A stretch of DNA of 64,000 bases from Branchiostoma floridae (lineage: Eukaryota; Chordata; Leptocardii; Amphioxiformes; Branchiostomatidae), in the NCBI RefSeq assembly GCF_000003815.2, contig NC_049997.1, forward strand, positions 8,491,725 to 8,555,724, read 5' to 3'. Below the pieces are notes generated by a model. It was not told the DNA's origin. It did no database searches and worked only from the letters and a program-made list of their open reading frames with translations. The position numbers were made by a program, and so were the translations under genes. This document shows positions 35,014 through 48,540 of the stretch, piece after piece (the first letter of the stretch is position 1; each line of letters starts with the position of its first letter).

Positions 35014-36337
35014 AAAATAGTGGTTGTATTCTATATGTCCATAACGAGTAGTCATGCGTCATTATATGGTAACCTAATACTAAATGACGAGTTTCACCTA
35101 TAATAAAGTAGATGAGTTCCACAACCGCATGCCTTCACCAAATGGCATGAGTCTTTTTGAGTGAAGTATCAGAAGTATGTCCAACAATATTAGGCAAATA
35201 ATGTCGTTTGGATACGTTAAATCATACATTTAACATCTTCTCTACCCAATTGGGTAAAATTCTTTACAGTATGACCTCTATAAAATACGCTCTGACATTG
35301 CCCAGCACATCATTAGTAATGTCATTAGTGATGGAACCGGGTCACTTGGTGTTTGTGAAATGGCAAACACTCGTATACCCAAAATTAAATTACTTGGCAA
35401 AGGTATTCAATGGTGACGAACAGTTGGAACATATGTAACAATATTTCAAATGTTATAGGACTAAATGTTATTAGTGAACTTATAACAAAGTCTGTTACAA
35501 TAGACATATGAAGGATCTTCTAAGCTATGTCAATCTTGTGCTTAACTTGAAATTTCATCTGAGTTGGTCGAAGTCAATCTGGATAAAATTTTCAACACAA
35601 GATATTGGACTTACCCAAATGTTTGAATAATCGACTACAGTCTCGATCTGCCAAGGAATAGATAATCCACCTCTTCTGTGGCTGTCACGTTATGTAGATA
35701 GCCCACGTGACTCGATGAGCAGTGGATCATAAATTGTGTTGGAAATAACAGTTCAACGATATGCAGAATATGTCATCTTTGTCCAAAATGAAAATACTAC
35801 TAACATTGATACGGAGCAAACCGCGAGTTGTCTATACGTGTAAGACAATTGGCATATCGTTGAGTCCGGGAACATGCATTTCCGACAAGTTAGCGAGCTT
35901 GCACAGTACAGCAGTCTTTTAGCATTAAATCATGAAGAAAATACGATATTGTATTAGATTAAACCTCTCAAAAACCTCTCAAGAACCACTGATCGATTCT
36001 GATTTCCATTTTAGGAACTTTAGGAACATTCTGTGATAAGTTTTCATATAGTCTATACATACATTTTATCGTTTTATGAAAGCTTACACTCTTTTAAACT
36101 TTCTTGAATATTTCTATGGTGAGAAAGCGACACCAATCCATATAACACGAATTTAATTTCTATTATGTCAAAACATTATCATTTCTATGGAACGCCATAT
36201 TCTTCAGTCACATAATCAAAACTGATCATTCTTATTCATATTCAGTATGCCATATGCAAAGAAGTTATCGAAATCACACAGTGCACGCACACATATATAT
36301 TATTCAGATGGAATGAGCAATTTTAAAATGACTCAAT
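35014..36337. other. Convergent spacer between genes B and C (duplicated flank of B)
   Basis: To about 36266 this is the counterpart of 9867-10921; the last 70 bp belong to the 3'UTR side of gene C. The open stretch at 35208-35438 shows no recognisable protein. No terminator-like signal other than B's poly(A) sites was found. Confidence 0.6.
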
Positions 36338-39300
36338 TTAGGCATTGATGCTGATAGAGACGTTGTCAGGGTCCAGATATGGATACGGGACCTTCCCCTC
36401 CGCCTCCAGCTGGTTGTTTCTAGCCTTGATCTCCTCTGACAGGCAGGAGATTTCTTTGATGAACTCATCGTGGACGTCCGGATACAAATCTCGAATGGCT
36501 GCCAGCTAGAAGATAATACAGAAGAAGCCAGTTAATTGCACAACGGATTAACGCACATTTCTGTTAACTGCACGGAATCCCAAAATCCCAAATCAGTGCG
36601 GTCCAGGTAGATAACTTCGCATTATCGCACCAGCCGGATAATTGCACGAAATTTACTGGCAAATAGCCATGCAATTAAGCGGCTTTTACTGTAATGGGTA
36701 AATTTTAGGATAATGTGGCAGATTTCTTTAAAAGTCAAACCAAAAGAACTGCGATTCACAAAGCAAAAATGCGCATCTCGCAAGAAATGAATAAATAATT
36801 TCCTGATACGTTGTTGTGGCCATGTGTCATAAAACAAGTAGCATCAAAGTAGAAAACATACATATAGAGCTCAGCTGGTAACGCTATTTTCACTTTAATA
36901 CGAGCGATCCCTGTTGTTGTTTATACGGGGTATTCGACTGCTGGTGCCAACCAGGACGTCAGTAGATTGGATTAAAATTGATATCTAAATTTGCACACCA
37001 AGTTACTGTTTAATGTGTAAATCAATATTTTGCCAAACACCTGCTTTTCGCCTACCACTACGTCACAGTGACATCATCGCGATCGCTCGTTTAGAACTAC
37101 ATCGTGATCTAATCAAATATGGGAAATTTACAGACACACTAAAGTTTGCATGTTAACAGTATGAACATGTAATGCTTGACCTCCATCAGCGGGCTATCGC
37201 TGGGTACACTTAGAAGGTAGATCAGTACGATTTGTAGGGCAGTCAGGGAAGGTGACGGCAATGCGTCATGTATGGTGGACTCCAACATGTCGTTCGGTCC
37301 ATCTGGCATCCACTGAGACAAAGTAGGCGGCCTGTATAATAATCGTCATAGTTTTAAAGCATATACATGGCAGTATACAAAAGTATAATTTTCTCTGTAC
37401 AGTATATGGAAAATCTTAAGCCTCATTACGCATGCTGATATAGCCTCAAAGCAATACTTGATGCTGAGTACTGCTATCGGAAAGAAGGTGTCTATCTGTT
37501 GTAATAGATGACATTTTTTATTGCATTTCACATGTAAGATATACAGTTCACATGAACAAAACAAAAGGACATGGACAAAAACATAAACCACGGATCCAGC
37601 GAGAAAGTAAAAGACAATGGAGGGTACAAATTATTAATATAGGAAATATAGCCTCAAAGCAATACTTGATGCTTAATACTGCTTGCGGAAAGAAGATGTC
37701 CACCTGTTGCAATAGATCACCTTCTTACCTGTTGGGTATGAAGGAGTAGTAGTCGTATTGGGGTAGGTTGATGGCGGAGTGCTGCGCACTCACTGTAAAG
37801 ATGATGTTGGTCAGGCAGTCGATGAGCAGCCTCTTGGTGGAAATCTCGCGAGGAAACCCGTGAAGCTGTCCGGGACCTTCAATCATCTGACAGAATCGCT
37901 GAAGAGCTGTAATTTGTGTATGCAGACTATATCAGAATATGATAAAAAGGCCAAACAGATTGGAGTAACATACTACTGTACTAGTATACACCAATAGTAC
38001 ATACGTGTAATCTTTAGTCATTGAAACAACATATTCGATGTTAACAATAACCTTGATCAGAAGCGACAGCCTGATCATTGACGTAAATCTTGTCCACTAC
38101 CCCATTCACATATGTTTTGTAGATGTTCCACAGTTTGAAGCCGTCATCACGGTAGAAATAGTCCTGTAATCCATCCGACCCTGACTCGTCAAAGCCACGT
38201 CGCTTCAGCTCTTCAGGAAAACTGAAAAATGTAGAAAAAACAAACATTGAAGTCTTAACGGCATCTGCAATACTTCGAAACCATAAAAAGTGGACAGAAT
38301 ACAATGCCTCCCTGTGCATTAGTGGTTTCTTCCGTTGACCATTTGACCTGCAAACTCCTGTCTGATAAACGAGTAGTTCTGCCACATCCGAACTATACTT
38401 TCCGTCACTCTGACAAGTTTGACCTTTTAAGCTATCTTGGCATTCACTTCCTACCACTCCACTGACAGTGGATCAAATCAAAAACAGATGATGGCAAACG
38501 GAGTCAATAAAAGAAATAGCATAGACATGCGGATATGGTGTTTTGGCAACACTATAACACATTGCTATACTCTTTTTAGTAGCACTCTATACATAACGTT
38601 ATGTACACAATATTACACTGAACTTTCCACCACTTTTGTCTCTTCCTGCCGTCATGTTTTTTTAAATCTTAATTTGCTGTTTTGAGCGATCTGTCATTCA
38701 AATCAGGACTAAGAGGCTATGAAAACAAACAGTCACCAAAATTAGAACCATGTAGAATTATTCCAACAAGAAACTTAATGAACAAAATGTAATATAGAAA
38801 AGTTATCAACACAACCCTTACGCCATATCCATGAGACTGTAGTTGGAATATTCATTGATGATCATCCTGAACGCTCCAGCCGTAGACGCAGCATAAAGAT
38901 GTTCAATGAGTGGAACGATACGAGATACAAGAGTGTGGCGGGCCAGGTAGTTGATGCCGATGGTGTCCTTGAAGTGGGACAGCAGCAGGCGGTGGATGGG
39001 GTGGTCTGGTGGCAGGTGTGTGTGCAGGGATACTGCGATCGGCTCCATGGTGAGATGGGTGAAGCCGAGATGAGTCAGGAACTCATGTACATTGCTGTCT
39101 GCCACCATCACGTGCATCTTGGCGAACATGTACTTGTTGGGATGAGTTTTGGCCGTTTCTGGCGAGTACACCTCGTTCGTGGCTAAATGACGACCAAAAA
39201 GAAATACTGGTCTTTGACACATTTCAAAACATGGTTCATTCATTACACAACGCAAAAGAAAACTTTATTTCTAGCACAACAGTATGAAAATTGTGATCTT

Positions 39301-42300
39301 AGCAAACTGTTCAAGCTCCCAATTCTTGTTAAACTAAAAACAAAAAGAATATCCTTACTTTTATCGCTAGTGAGTTGGATGCCAAGTATCTTCAGCCGAC
39401 CGTCTCTGCCTGGTAACTTTTCAGTGTACATTAGCACTATAGGCGCGTAGAAACATTTGCCTGGTGTTTTGGGTGCTGCGAGCATGGGTGCGTAGTCCAC
39501 GATGAAGAGCCTGTTCTCTTCCATGAGCTGCAATGTGGTCTTGCCTTGTGCCTTGAGATCTAGCATCTCGACTGGTATCCGAGACTTGTCCTTACACACT
39601 GTCAGCATTGTCGGGTTGGTTCCTGTAGTGGCAAACATATCAGCAAGGAGCACTTGTTAGTCCATTATAGACTGCGTACAAGTCTCTAAAATTATGAAAC
39701 CTGCATGCCAAGAAGCTAGTATGAAATGTACATTTATAATACATTGAAGATTTCATCATTGTAGTCATCAAGGGCATGCAACATATGGAGTTCTTTAACG
39801 TAAAAACATTGTCCCCAATGTTGTACTGTCAGTGTCCCACTAAGAAGTTGCTAAAGCTAGAAAAAATACGTTTGTACAAACAATTTTGATAAAAATTTAG
39901 ATGTGGCTACTTCTAGACTTATCACTTCTGCCATAGCAAGTTAATCATTTCATGTCTGTTAAGTATAAATTCCATATAGGAGCTTTACCCTGAAGGTATT
40001 GCCGACAAAACTCTTCGTCAGTCTGCCACTCTTTGATCAGCCTCTCGTTGACTGGCATGTAGCGACCGAGGTAGGCCTTCCAGAGATTCCACATCCCCTT
40101 ACTTTCCATCTGGCGAATAGTCAGCCCAGCCTTTGTTGAGACATAACAGTCCCGAGATAGCTCATATACGACATTTACAACTTTGTTTACAACCTCAGAG
40201 TTACTTGTTATGTTATATTTGTCTCAACAAACGTACAGTGTCTAACGTACTACAATCAGCCATGATAATGACGGAGCGCTTAGAAATAAAACTTTATTTT
40301 TTATTGCATAACAATAATTCTCAATTACTTCAGATAGGACAAAGCCTATTACATGTAATAGCCACTTAACCACATCAAACTTCTCGGCAGAAAACATTAT
40401 AGCTTTCGGTAAAGGCTAACTAAAGGATGCCGTCTTTACATCAGCAGTAGTCACATAACGCTTATAAATATAGATCTGTCATCCACTCCGTGGCAGAGGA
40501 TCTTACCTGGGATTGGAAAAAGTTCATTGTTTTTTCCATAATCAGACCAAACTTCTTGGGAAAAAACATCTCAGCTGTCGGTAAAGGCACACATTCGGCA
40601 GGAAGCTCCTCCATGGCAAGATCAGGATGGCTCTGAATCCGGGCTGGAGGTCTGAGCTCATACTTCTGTCCTGATACAATATTAGTAAAATGACGGCTTA
40701 CAAAATAAATATTGTCAGACTTGCCATTTCCTCAAGTTATTGAGCAATAAAAATGAAACATGGACAAATAGGAAAATAATGTATCTCATCAGGAGGCTTG
40801 CCAGACAATTGACTGCTTCTTTTTCCACCATGAAACCGTCGGCGAATAGATCAGGTATATGCTCACTTTATTTATAAACTTAACATCATCATTTGAAACT
40901 TATAGAAAGAAAGTAAAACAGTAGTATTTACAGTTATTAAACAATAGCGCATATTTCCAAACAACACAATTTACCAGATCCCATGAATCCAATAACGAGG
41001 TTGGCGAACTCTTCCTTAATGGCGCCCAGTTCTTCCTTGAAGACCGGGGTTAGGAACGGGATGGAGATCTGTTTGACGAGTTTGTCATCCTCTTCGACGG
41101 CCTCCTTTGGTTTGCCGTGCATCCTCAGGTACAGCCGGACGTTGAGTGTGCCTCCTCCCTGTACGTCTAGTGACAGTTTCTTCTCTTTGTCTGAGGGGAC
41201 TTCATCCAGGCTGACCATCGCTGTGCCCATGACGCCGTCTTGTCCTACCTTCTTCCGATCCCTAAAAGATTTTAACATTAGGTCACGAAAGAATTAAGTC
41301 ATAAAGATAACATTGAGATGAGCATGAAATTATTCACGATGATTTTATCATGCAAATATGTGAAACGTCTGTGTTCATTCAAATTTTACGGAAAATCAGT
41401 AAAATGTTGTCACATTGGAATGGGAATCTCTACAGGAGATGATAGATAAAAAGGAGATATTTCAAAATAGGAATGATTCATTAAGATTGACAAAGCATTG
41501 GGATTAAAAAAGCCCTAGCGGTTGAATACTTACATTATGGTGAAGACAATAACCCTGGTGCGGGAGGTTATTGGTACGATCAGACGTTCATCCCATGCAG
41601 GGGTTGGGGTGCGGCGGCAGATTTTGGTGGTCACAGGCCTGAAGTCGTTCACAGCAATCACCACATACGGGCTGGCATTAACTAGACATAAAACGAACAC
41701 AATGACTGATTGGTTTGCATAAAGATAACAACGTATTTCGATAACATAAAATGTAGTAGAAAGTGTCTGTATTAAAGTTTGAATGAATATTTTCGTTTGA
41801 CGAGTCATGTAGGAGAGCAGATATCATTAATGTCTATATATTTTCGGGGTCACTGAATTGTTAAAATTTCCCTACATTTCAAACCATTGAAAAGTAAAAT
41901 GGACAGTGAACTACGTACATGTACCCCCATTGACTTATTTAATTATCCAACCCTGGTGTCAATGCCGTCCAAATAACCTGCACCCCCTATCTTGTATTTA
42001 GCATATATACGCGAACAACGCGCACAAAATATACGTACCTAATCATCTACTGAATATCAAAATGGTACATTGATATAAATTGCGCTACAACATTTGACTG
42101 TTTTAGTTTTTAGTAGTGAAAATCACTCACACAAGCTGTTGTTCCTCCGAGCCAGATCTGACGCACTCACAACAACGACCTCTAGCGTCCCGACCTCGGA
42201 GGGGAACAGCTGCTGGAGCCCGTTGATGCACGACATGTACACTTCCTTCTGGCTCTTCTGGACAGCGGACAGGCCTAGAGACGTGCTGAGGTCGAAGGTG

Positions 42301-43548
42301 CACTCGAACTTGACTTCAGTGTCCTTCTCCCCAACTGCGAAAAAATGTCGAATGTGACATCTAGCTGGTTACTCCAAATTTTCTTCAAGCAATGACTGTT
42401 TCTAAAGGTAAGGTACATACCTCAAAATTTTCGACGGCTGACAGTCCATTTTGGTCACGGAGAATGACCTAGTCTCGATCTCGCGAGAGAACACGAGAAC
42501 TAGGTCAGGCTTGCGTGGATCATATGCCCCCCCCCCCCCACACACACACACCACACACAAACCTCCTTCTTCGTGAGCAAGATGGACTGTCAGTCGTCGA
42601 AAATTTTGAGCTATGTGCCTAACCTTTAAAAAAAGTCATTGCTTGAATAAGATTTGGAGTAAAAGTATGCAGATGTGACTGATGAACCTCTTCAACAACG
42701 ACATTAAACGGAATTAATAATATATCTTTAGAATTAATTTGTTTAGGAAATAGAAATGTAATATGCAAATTTTGAAAGTGTCTAGCTGCTCCTTACCTGA
42801 TGTCATGGTAACAGCTGTGTAAGTATTGCTGAGGGAAACCGGCGGTTGGGGCTCCATCGATAAGAGACTGTAAATCTGTGTGGCATTATGGTGTGAAAAG
42901 GTGACGTCATATGTCCTGCTTTGATTGATATCATCAACATGTTGATATACGTATTCAGTAGCAGTTGCTAGAAGCCATGTAGATTGCAGAATTAATGTGA
43001 AACCATCTAAAAGTGCACGTTTGTAAGCAATGTAATGCTTACCTAATCACAATATATTTCATATAAACTGCAGTAACTGATTCACCTCAATGTGATTCTT
43101 ATCGTCCCTCCATTCTAACCTCTCCCTGACTTTTCTCTTGGGCGTTACAATGAGCCGGATGCAGCCCTGTACGTCACTTCCGGGGGCCTCGATCTCGATG
43201 TTGTCGAAGATTTTCCAGAACTTCAAGCATTCCTGCAGACAGAAACAACAGAAAGTGTATTGATAACCACAGCAGGGTTTTTTTTTCTTTCTTTTGATGT
43301 TGTTTTTCACAAACTATGTACTAACAGTGACACAGACTACTTACAGAAAACCGTAGATGAAACAGCAATTTAATCTACATTTTATTTCATCTTACCTTTC
43401 CAAAGGGCCGAAATGCCTTCCACACGTCTTGAACTGGTCCCATTACTTTTCCATTGGCGGTTGTGGAGTACTTGCCTTTGTTGAACACAGGGCGTACAAC
43501 TCTTTCCATTCTGCAAGCCTGCGTATTGATAAAGGCTGGTGAAAAGAC
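36338..43548 (-). CDS. Divergent SRPBCC-C2-lipoxygenase gene C (lacks exons 1-7; C-terminal Ala)
   Basis: Exons in transcript order: 43548-43396, 43232-43086, 42875-42797, 42334-42131, 41681-41534, 41261-40975, 40670-40507, 40130-39989, 39622-39359, 39182-38822, 38221-38052, 37906-37729, 37331-37181, 36505-36338 (TAA). They correspond to exons 8-21 of B, give 2616 nt and keep every phase. Only SRPBCC-3, C2 and the lipoxygenase domain are present; I find no trace of exons 1-7 up to gene D. The first exon keeps a pyrimidine-rich AG acceptor, so an upstream exon (perhaps non-coding) is expected; an internal ATG (MERVV) could start the protein. The iron histidines (HEFLTH, SAQHSAIN) remain, but the protein ends SINA instead of SIDI, losing the isoleucine ligand. 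The C2 calcium ligands are mostly lost: DADPY became NASPY, DRD became DRK, and the last aspartate is Gly. It could be a modified enzyme, a lipid-binding regulator or an early pseudogene; the intact frame and splice sites argue for function. Confidence 0.85.
42369..42662. mobile_element. Foldback element in gene C intron between exons 10 and 11
   Basis: The left arm TTACTCCAAATTTTC...GACAGTCCATTTTG and the right arm CAAGATGGACTGTC...GATTTGGAGTAA are inverted repeats of about 90 bp. The loop holds a C run and an AC microsatellite (42526-42560). Confidence 0.7.
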
Positions 43549-43969
43549 CTGGAGGGATAACAAATTCAAAAACAGAAAATATGTTTCCAGGATTTCATTA
43601 AACTGTTTTATGTAATGTAATTACATGTTCAATGTAATTTTTACATATCTCGGGCTATATGCCTACGGCCCATATTTTTTTTTTCAAATAACAACAACTG
43701 TATGTCTGTTATAAGTAAACCTGGTGTAAGTCATAGATTTGCGAATAGATAGTGAAGTGAACAGCAATCTTGTGGTACTAAGCAATAACAAAATGGTATG
43801 AACATGAAAAACTTCTAACAAGCTACCACCTGACAATTTCTCACCTAATCGTCAACACACGTCTTTCCTATTCCCTCCCGGTTACACTGCCAAACTTAGC
43901 CTTTGGATGAAGCACGTATAGTGTAACGTGACGACAATATTATTAGTATCACCTAGATCCCGGCACGAA

Positions 43970-44177
43970 TACTGTAAATGCATTTAAGTCCTCGGGGATT
44001 TAGTTTCGCGGTAGCGGAAAAGGAATTTTCGCGGTGGATTTAATTTCGCTGTAGCACCAGGCACTGTTACACTGCCATGGAAAAATGTTCGCGGTCACCG
44101 TTTTAAATTCGCGGTAAAGTGGCCACCGCGAAAACCGCGAACATTAAACCACCGCGAAAGTTTCTGCCTTTACAGTA
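43970..44177. mobile_element. GCGGT-rich MITE upstream of gene C
   Basis: Ends TACTGTAAATGCA and TGCCTTTACAGTA are inverted repeats. The 208-bp body is packed with TTCGCGGT and ACCGCGAA words that can pair. A partial relative is near 12110-12155 (TTTCGCGGTGGTTTTATTTCGC). Confidence 0.7.
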
Positions 44178-44944
44178 ACAATCAAAACCTTTGAGATTCA
44201 GTCACAATGAGCACTGGTGACTCATGAGCAACAGAGGAAGACTCAAATTGGTCTTTTGGAGCTTTTTCAGATTAAATAAAGGCACACACAACAATAGATG
44301 TCATGGCTACATATCTGTTACTTCTACTGACATTTGTTGCTTACGAGACAAATGTCATCCTCCTAACGCCCGGTCCCCAACGGCATTAGCCTATTGGGGC
44401 CCTGCTATCTCATGCCCTATCAGTGGTTATTATGACTGTCACCACAAACAAGCTGTCAACCAATCAGAGAATAGGCCTTTCTTGGGCTTGTTGTTGTCGC
44501 AAGCTGTCTCGCAAAGGCCGCTGGGAAGCTACCAGCCAATCATGTTACGTCTCACATAGCACCATCCTCCTACACCCGATCCCCAACGGCTAATTGCCCA
44601 TATAAGGGTAAGCTCATTAATATTTATAAGTAGGGCGGTCCCTAACTGGTCTGAGTACACAAGGTAGCAGAGGTAACACAAGGAGTATTGACACGACTGT
44701 GGTTCCTCTGCGTAGGAGAATGGACAAATGTGTATTTCACGATGAATACCATAGGATATACATGTAGATTACTAACTAAAGGTATTCGTTGCAAATATAC
44801 AATATAGTGAGCCTCAATGAATAGTATCCAAGCTACTATCACTACTGTCATTGTTCTTGATTATATGATCTACATATTTACGTTTTATAATGTCCTTGTC
44901 TGTAAAAACGTCATGTTCTTTACATATTATTTTCATTTATTTCA

Positions 44945-45893
44945 TTAACCCTCACCCGACCGTTACATTTTTACGACGAATCTGACCGTATGGGGTCATT
45001 TTTGACCCCATTTTGTTTTGCTCATAGTCATATTTCTGCTGGCTTATTTTGTCATTTCTATGTATTTACTGTTTCACTAATGTATGAAAAGTATTTTGAC
45101 AAGTTTTGGTGTCAATTGTTATTACTCATTATCATAATTTATGCAGAAAATGAGGAGAAACCACATTTGCTCTGAAAATCTACTATACTCAACTTACTTA
45201 AACAATGTTTTGTCTTATCAATTTCTAAACAATAATTGTGATGATACAATAATACTGATAGCATAATAATGTTATTTAACAAGAAAAAATACAATATTTG
45301 TGAAAAGTAACGAATTTATTACTTAATTATGCACGATATTCCGCCATCTAAACACATACATACAATAACTCTTGTCTATTTTCCCGCAAAGATCTTTCTT
45401 GTAGGTTCCTTCTGCACATTCTGTCCATATATTGTTTTTTAATTGATTTGAAACATTTTCACTTTCATTAGCATAGGCAATTAGTGCGTATTATCATAAT
45501 TTATGCAGAATGTCGAAAAACTGTGTTTTACACTAAAATACTACATTTCTTTCAAAATATTCGGTGTTTACTCATCTAAACAACTATAACTTGTTGCTGT
45601 AATAGCAATGATGAGGAATTCTTGTTATTTTATTGAAATGTCTTGATATTCATTTTATTAATGATTCATAATTGGCTGGGGTCATTTTTGACCCCACCGA
45701 ACAAGACACAAACTTTCAAGTATAGCTTATACAATAATGGGCAAAACTCGGTGAAAAATTGGTAGATGTTGTAAGACATGTATACAAACAAATTCATGGA
45801 ATGAATTTTTTCTCTGATGAAAAATGTTGCTATGGCAGATTAAAATATACGCCTGGGGTCAAAAATGACCTCATACGGTCGGATGAGGGTTAA
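44945..45893. mobile_element. TTAA-flanked piggyBac-like MITE between C and D
   Basis: TTAA (44945-44948 and 45890-45893) brackets a 941-bp element with ends CCCTCACCCGACCGT and ACGGTCGGATGAGGG (14 of 15 pairs). The perfect palindrome GGGGTCATTTTTGACCCC or a close form occurs near both ends and at about 45679. TTAA targets and CCCT ends are piggyBac hallmarks. No transposase is present; the interior is AT-rich. Confidence 0.75.
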
Positions 45894-47540
45894 CCGGTAT
45901 CAACAATGTCAACATTACCATTCTGCATGTGTAGGGAGTTTTGAGTTTTGAAATCGGATTTTCATAACTGCAACATTGCCACCAACATCAAATCTCACTC
46001 AACCCTCCGGAAATAAAAATACAGTTACATCCAAAAAACAGACCTTGAAAAGTGCAACAACACATGCATCACCTGCCGGTCACTAAATGGAAGGTACGAA
46101 AATCCTTGCAAAGCTAGCACTAATGACTATACTCCCTGGCATGTTGGACTCACGTACTTGCTGAACAGCCAGGGACACTCCTTCAAACTTCAATCCACAG
46201 ATATCCTAGACGGCGAACCCCGATGGTTTGAAGGGGGAGTTAGAGAGGCTATATATAAAAAAAATGTACTAATACAATCCCATTCTTAACAAGAAAAGGG
46301 GTGTACGTATAGGATTTTCTGCACGTGGAATATAGCGGTCCAACAGCCGCGACAAAACGTTAGTTCCAACAACAGGAGCTAATTTGAATAAACTTCATCG
46401 TGATTTTGTTTCCTATTAGAATCCGAAATCGTTTTGAGTTCCTTTGCATTCATAGTGTATAGAATCAGTTTCTTCCAGATATCTTCAGTGCTATTGACTA
46501 AAGATTTGCTTGATTAACTGCTATTGACGTATCTTATTACTTGGATGTCTAACCTTCATCGACAAGTGATTATGTTTCAGACAAAATATTAAACTAATAT
46601 TTCATGCAACAAGTCCACATTGATAATGTAAGTCATTATCTGTTTAAAATATCTTAAGTAGTATGCAGATACAAACATAGGCAGAACTAGAAACCAGATG
46701 TGGTGATGCGGTCCAAATGACCAACTCCGCATTATCGCACACGCCGGATTATTGCACGGAATTCGCTGGCAAATTGGGTGTGCAATTAAGCGGCTTCCGC
46801 TGTATTAATAAATGGTGCCGGAACTTAGTGCTTACAGAATTTTTTTATAGCAGCAAGTAAGGACATGCACAGTCTCCGTTACTATCTGAATAATAAAAGC
46901 TTAGCAACCTTTTTCTGGACGGTCCAAAACTGCTTGATATATAAGTATATAAGTAAATAAACTTATAAATACCTTTTATTTAAGTAGGTCAGTATAGACA
47001 ACGTAACTGTGTAGCCACTGTAAGTAAACCCACTCACAAGGCACACGGGAGCTGAATGCCCAGCAACGAAGGAGATGTCGATTTTATACTGCGTTTTCAA
47101 GAGACAAGCGTAGATACATAAATAATGTAGAGGTGAAAAGGTCATATACTTTAGACGATGTTGTCTGGTCGAAAGTGCGAGTTGTGACCCTGGGGAAAAT
47201 AGAAGATTGTAAGCTCTGTTACCAGGGAACTTAGTGACTAGGCTAAGATACCCCTGAAGGATGACAATAAAGTACTAGAGTCAGGAGACAGAGAACTTAA
47301 TGACTAGGAACGTACTTGTTTTTCTCTCAGTGTATAGTTTGCAATGTACATATTATCTTTGTATGTATGTAATGTTGTGCGTTTATTAATGTATGTTATG
47401 TAGACCACTGCAAGAATAGCTGGCAACATAATGTTGTAATAGCTAAAAGTGGATCTGAATAAAGTCAAAGTCAAAGGCTAAGATATCCCTGAAGGATAAC
47501 AATAAAGTGGTAGAGTCAGGAGAAACACTGTTGCTTATTT

Positions 47541-47836
47541 ACCTTCACACGTGCGTATGTATTCAAGTGCGTATGAGATCCGTGTGGAATCCTTAGCCTC
47601 TACCAGTCTTCACAGGTCGCTGGAAAAATAGTAGAAATTGGACAAATATAGACAGATAACTTGCCTTGTCAGCTTTCCAACCAGCTAAGTCCTCTGGCAG
47701 ATATATCTGGCAAGTATATTTCATCCAGTTTGTATTATTTTCCCAACGGCTTGTGGATCCTGGTAGAGGGTAAGACTTCCATACGTTTCTCATACGGAAT
47801 TGAAAACATACGCTCGTGTAGACCCACCTTATGAAA
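47541..47836. repeat. MITE copy, same family as in gene D intron 7
   Basis: Shared words are CACACGTGCGTATGTATTCAAG, TCTACCAG, ATAGTAGAAATTGGACAAATA and its reverse complement, and GACCCACCTTAT at the right end. The ends are diverged, so the boundaries are approximate. Confidence 0.55.
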
Positions 47837-48267
47837 TACGAAAGCAAGGATTTTGCACGTGTAGTGCAACGGGACGTATCTTTAGCACAACAAATAACGA
47901 AAAATCACAGGATTTAGGACAGAATGAATGGTCGATTAATGCATCAGATAAAGGTTTCAACTGGCTAGATTAAAGTTTTATAATGATTAAGTCAGGACAC
48001 AAATAAAGGTGCCTTTGTCTGCATAATTTTTGTTGCTATTGACAGTTGTTGCCTACGGAACTAAGTAACAGGTATTATAGTTCACCAAGGATGCAGTATA
48101 ATGTTTCCGTAACGGCATGAGTTGCTGTACGATAGGGAGACTAAAGTTAGCACCCAAGTCACGGTCACTGGATGTAGGAATAGCCCAGTCACGTCCCATT
48201 TGTTCTTTGCGTTCGCTGTAAAAGCATTTCATGAATATTTATTTCAATGTTTTTGTTTCACGCTGAC

Positions 48268-48540
48268 AGGCCCGGTACAATGGCCAAGTGTGTAGAGTGT
48301 TCGCCCTGCATTCGGTAGGTCGTGAGTTCGATCCCCGGCAGAGTCATACCAAAGACTTTAAAAAATGGTACATGCTGCTTTCTCTGCTGAGCACTCAGCA
48401 CTCGGGAAAGAGTATGGAAGTTGAACACACACCACTACCAGTGGACTAGCCCCCCGCTTTAGTGATTGCGTTGTGTGTCCCAGGGCTAAGGAAACAGATG
48501 GGCGCCGCCCTATGCGCCATCAGGCGCGGGAAGGGTTTAG
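48268..48540 (+). mobile_element. tRNA-derived SINE between genes C and D
   Basis: The A box (CAATGGCCAAGTGTGTAGAG) and B box (GAGTTCGATCCCCGG) are both visible, followed by the same body as in gene B intron 6, ending GCGCCATCAGGCGCGGGAAG. Confidence 0.8.

Noticed and set aside
36338-43548. Gene C as a plain pseudogene
   Set aside because: All 14 exons are open, in phase and have usable splice sites, so decay is not shown; loss of specific ligands fits functional divergence as well.
44990-45175. 61-codon open stretch with hydrophobic residues
   Set aside because: It is inside the TTAA-flanked element and starts in its palindrome; not a gene.
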